Shown: one piece after another, positions 14,092-15,731 of the stretch | Numbering within the stretch: the stretch's first letter is position 1 | Layout: the number at the start of each line of letters is the position of its first letter | Assembly (NCBI GenBank): GCA_046593875.1 | Contig: JBKJQQ010000075.1 | Coordinates: 1 to 15,731, forward strand | Origin: SCTD01 sp046593875 | GTDB taxonomy: Bacteria; Actinomycetota; Actinomycetes; Mycobacteriales; SCTD01 | Length of the DNA: 15,731 nt | Direction: 5' to 3' | Made by a program: the position numbers and the translations under genes | Notes under the pieces: generated by a model | What the model was told of the DNA's origin: nothing | The model's database searches: none | What the model saw: only the letters and a program-made list of their open reading frames with translations

Positions 14092-15179
14092 TGAGGCACG
14101 CGCTGATCCTGGCCGGCGGCTCCGGCACCCGGCTGTGGCCGTTCTCGACCGCGGCGCTGCCCAAGCAGCTGGTGCCGCTGCTGCAGGGCCGGTCGCTGCT
14201 CGACATCGCGGTGTCGCGCGCGACGTCCGTCGTGCCTTCGGCGCAGGTGTGGCTCGGGGCGGGGGAGCAGCTGCGCTCAGCCGTGTCCGCGGTCGAGGGG
14301 CTGCAGGCGGACCGGCTGATCGTGGAGCCGTCCGGGCGGGACACCCTGCCGGCGGTCGCGCTGGGCTGCGCCGTGATCGCCGCGTCCGATCCTGACGCCG
14401 TGGTTGCCGTGCTCACCGCCGACCACCTGATCGAGCCGCTCGACTCCTTCGCGGCCACCCTGAGCGCGGCCTTCGACCTGGCCGAGTCCCGCGACGACGC
14501 ACTGGTCACCTTCGGCGTCGTGCCCGACCACCCGGCGACGGGGTTCGGCTACCTCGAGCTCGGCTCGGCGCTGCCGGGTGAAGGGCACGTCGTGTCCAGC
14601 TTCCGCGAGAAGCCCTCACTGGCAGCGGCTTCCGAGTTCCTCGCGGCTGGCCCGTCGCGCTACCTGTGGAACAGCGGCATGTTCGTGTTCCGTGCCGCCA
14701 CGCTGCTCCGCGCGGTCGATGCGTTCGTGCCGGAGTCGGCGCCGGTGCTGCGCGCAATGGGTGGTGCCTACGGGACGCCGGACTGGGAGCCGCTCGCGCG
14801 CGACGCGTGGCCGAAGCTGGCGAAGCTGTCCATCGACTACGGCGTGATGGAGCCGGCCTCGACCTCGTCGGAGTTCACCGTGGCGGCGCTGCCGCTGGCG
14901 GCGCGATGGCTGGACGTCGGCTCCTGGCCGGCGTACGGCGAGGCGGTCGGCACCGACGACGGAGGCAACATGGTCGGCGCGGCGAGGGCCGTGCTGCTCG
15001 ACAGCCGCGACAACGTCGTGGCCTCGTCGGACCCCTCACACCTGGTCACCCTCGTCGGCTGCGAGGGGCTGGTCGTCGTCCACACGCCGACGTCCACGCT
15101 CGTGATGCCGGCCGCCGAGGCGCAGCGCGTCAAGGAGCTGCATGCACGCGTTCACGACGACCACCCAGAGCTGGCGTAG
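14091..15179 (+). CDS. manC: Mannose-1-phosphate guanylyltransferase (GDP-mannose pyrophosphorylase)
   Basis: The start is the ATG at 14091 (362 residues). The N-terminal L-A-G-G-S-G-T-R-L-W-P (7-17) is the nucleotidyltransferase signature, with P-K-Q-L (24-27) next. Further family motifs are E-P-S-G-R-D-T-L-P-A (79-88), T-A-D-H-L-I (109-114), G-F-G-Y-L-E (151-156), F-R-E-K-P (171-175), W-N-S-G-M-F (193-198), S-I-D-Y-G-V-M-E (247-254) and W-L-D-V-G-S-W (273-279). It joins GTP and mannose-1-phosphate into GDP-mannose in the cytosol. The length fits the short, single-function type known from mycobacteria (annotated manB or manC there), without the C-terminal phosphomannose isomerase domain of bifunctional enzymes. 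Its position directly after the WbbL-like gene suggests it supplies donor for the GT4 enzymes beside it and, via a polyprenyl-phosphate sugar, possibly for the GT-C proteins. Confidence 0.92.
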   Translation: MRHALILAGGSGTRLWPFSTAALPKQLVPLLQGRSLLDIAVSRATSVVPSAQVWLGAGEQLRSAVSAVEGLQADRLIVEPSGRDTLPAVALGCAVIAASDPDAVVAVLTADHLIEPLDSFAATLSAAFDLAESRDDALVTFGVVPDHPATGFGYLELGSALPGEGHVVSSFREKPSLAAASEFLAAGPSRYLWNSGMFVFRAATLLRAVDAFVPESAPVLRAMGGAYGTPDWEPLARDAWPKLAKLSIDYGVMEPASTSSEFTVAALPLAARWLDVGSWPAYGEAVGTDDGGNMVGAARAVLLDSRDNVVASSDPSHLVTLVGCEGLVVVHTPTSTLVMPAAEAQRVKELHARVHDDHPELA

Positions 15180-15231
15180 AGGCGAGGCTCGAGCTGGCTC
15201 CCTCCCGGCAGCGGGTCCGCGGCGGGCGGGT

Positions 15232-15237
15232 CAGACT
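15232..15237 (+). promoter_or_regulatory. Candidate -10 box (CAGACT) for a leaderless Brp/Blh transcript
   Basis: CAGACT is one base off the actinobacterial TAGACT/TANNNT consensus and lies 6 nt before the ATG at 15244, the leaderless spacing. No Shine-Dalgarno sequence is evident. The 64 bp gap after manC shows no strong hairpin. Confidence 0.35.
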
Positions 15238-15243
15238 CGTGGC

Positions 15244-15731
15244 ATGACCACGCTCCTGCCGCGCGCCCGCCGCACCTCGCGGCTGCTCGTGCTCGGGGCG
15301 CTGACCGGCAGCGCACTGCTGCGGCACCGCCCGGACGGCAAGGCGCAGCAGGCGATCGTCCTGGGCGCGCTGGCGCTGGGGATGCCGCACGGCGCCGCGG
15401 ACACCGAGCTGCTGCGGGCGGCTGCGCACGGCAACCGCTCTCGGAACGTCCTGCTGGCCTGCGGTTATGCCGCGCTCGCAGCCGTGTCGACGGTCGTCGT
15501 ACGACGCGGCGGCCCCAGTGTGAACCGCGCCGTGCTGCTGGCCAGCGCGGCGCACTTCGGCGAAGGGGAGCTGGCCTGCTGGCGGGCCGCGCCGGCGGGG
15601 GCGCCCCGTCGTCGAGCGGCGCTGCGGCTGGTGGCGGCGGCCGTGACGACGGTGGGCCTGCCGGCAGCGGTGGGCACGGCCGGGCGGCGCGAGCCGGAGG
15701 TCGGGGTGAACGGTGCGCTTCAGTCCACCGC
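15244..15731 (+). CDS. Brp/Blh family beta-carotene 15,15'-dioxygenase (3' end outside window)
   Basis: The frame is open from ATG 15244 to the window's last base (162 complete codons, no stop); the family is usually about 280-330 residues, so roughly half is present. Two family signatures are visible in hydrophobic surroundings: G-M-P-H-G-A-A-D (46-53), matching the H-G-A-x-D of the second helix, and A-H-F-G-E-G-E (103-109), matching the H-F-G-x-x-D/E motif. Their histidines are iron-ligand candidates. Hydrophobic segments lie near 12-26, 36-47, 68-86 and 95-106. Brp/Blh enzymes are integral membrane proteins that split beta-carotene into two retinals, the chromophore of microbial rhodopsins. 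No carotenoid or rhodopsin gene lies in the window. A divergent member with another carotenoid substrate is possible. The start has a leaderless-type box upstream and no Shine-Dalgarno sequence. Confidence 0.78.
   Translation, partial: MTTLLPRARRTSRLLVLGALTGSALLRHRPDGKAQQAIVLGALALGMPHGAADTELLRAAAHGNRSRNVLLACGYAALAAVSTVVVRRGGPSVNRAVLLASAAHFGEGELACWRAAPAGAPRRRAALRLVAAAVTTVGLPAAVGTAGRREPEVGVNGALQST

Noticed and set aside
15180..15243. Possible terminator in the manC-Brp/Blh gap
   Set aside because: Only very short, imperfect pairings (such as CCCG/CGGG) were found; none approaches the stem at 6707-6737.
1..15731. tRNA, rRNA, CRISPR arrays, IS elements, phage genes, riboswitches
   Set aside because: I saw no cloverleaf-like sequence, spaced direct repeats, transposase motifs or terminal inverted repeats, and no gap over 81 bp in which a riboswitch could sit.

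Overview
The window reads as chromosomal DNA from a high-GC actinomycete. Support for this comes from the strong G/C bias at third codon positions in every real gene, frequent GTG starts, 1-4 nt start/stop overlaps, TANNNT boxes 6-7 nt upstream of several starts (the leaderless-mRNA pattern common in Actinobacteria), and a wbbL-manC gene order like that of mycobacteria. Genus cannot be assigned from the sequence alone. No rRNA, tRNA, CRISPR array, insertion sequence or phage gene was seen, and coding density is very high.

Most of the window is a cell-envelope glycan region. Bases 1-3524 (+) hold two overlapping polytopic GT-C-type membrane glycosyltransferase-like genes, the first cut by the window's left edge. 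Bases 3521-5217 (-) hold a two-gene operon: a membrane-anchored GT2 polyprenyl-phosphate sugar transferase followed by a left-handed beta-helix acyltransferase. The two operons converge so tightly that their stop codons share one CTAG. Next come a secreted Asp-box (BNR) beta-propeller-like protein (5299-6693, +), a strong bidirectional hairpin (6707-6737), a SAM methyltransferase (6745-7371, -) and, divergent from it with only 23 bp between start codons, a UPF0104/LPG-synthase-TM flippase-like membrane protein (7395-8375, +).

The right half (8408-15179, +) is one run: a large secreted SpoIID/LytB-domain wall protein, two GT4 glycosyltransferases, a WbbL-like GT2 rhamnosyltransferase and a mannose-1-phosphate guanylyltransferase (ManC). 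A 46 bp gap with its own Shine-Dalgarno sequence and a possible promoter separates the first two of these genes from the last three. The last gene, cut by the right edge, is a Brp/Blh-family beta-carotene 15,15'-dioxygenase, pointing to retinal synthesis and possibly a rhodopsin nearby.

A coherent though unproven reading is this: ManC makes GDP-mannose; the GT4 and WbbL-like enzymes build a lipid-linked oligosaccharide on the cytoplasmic face; the GT2 loads sugar onto polyprenyl phosphate; the GT-C proteins use that donor outside the membrane; the methyl- and acyltransferases decorate the product; the flippase-like protein moves a lipid; and the SpoIID protein acts on peptidoglycan where the polymer is placed. 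The most unusual single item is the SpoIID protein. Its GHG..GMSQWGA segment lies in front of the catalytic region instead of at its C-terminal end, which suggests a circular permutation, and it carries three C-terminal repeats that resemble NBR1-type Ig-like domains.
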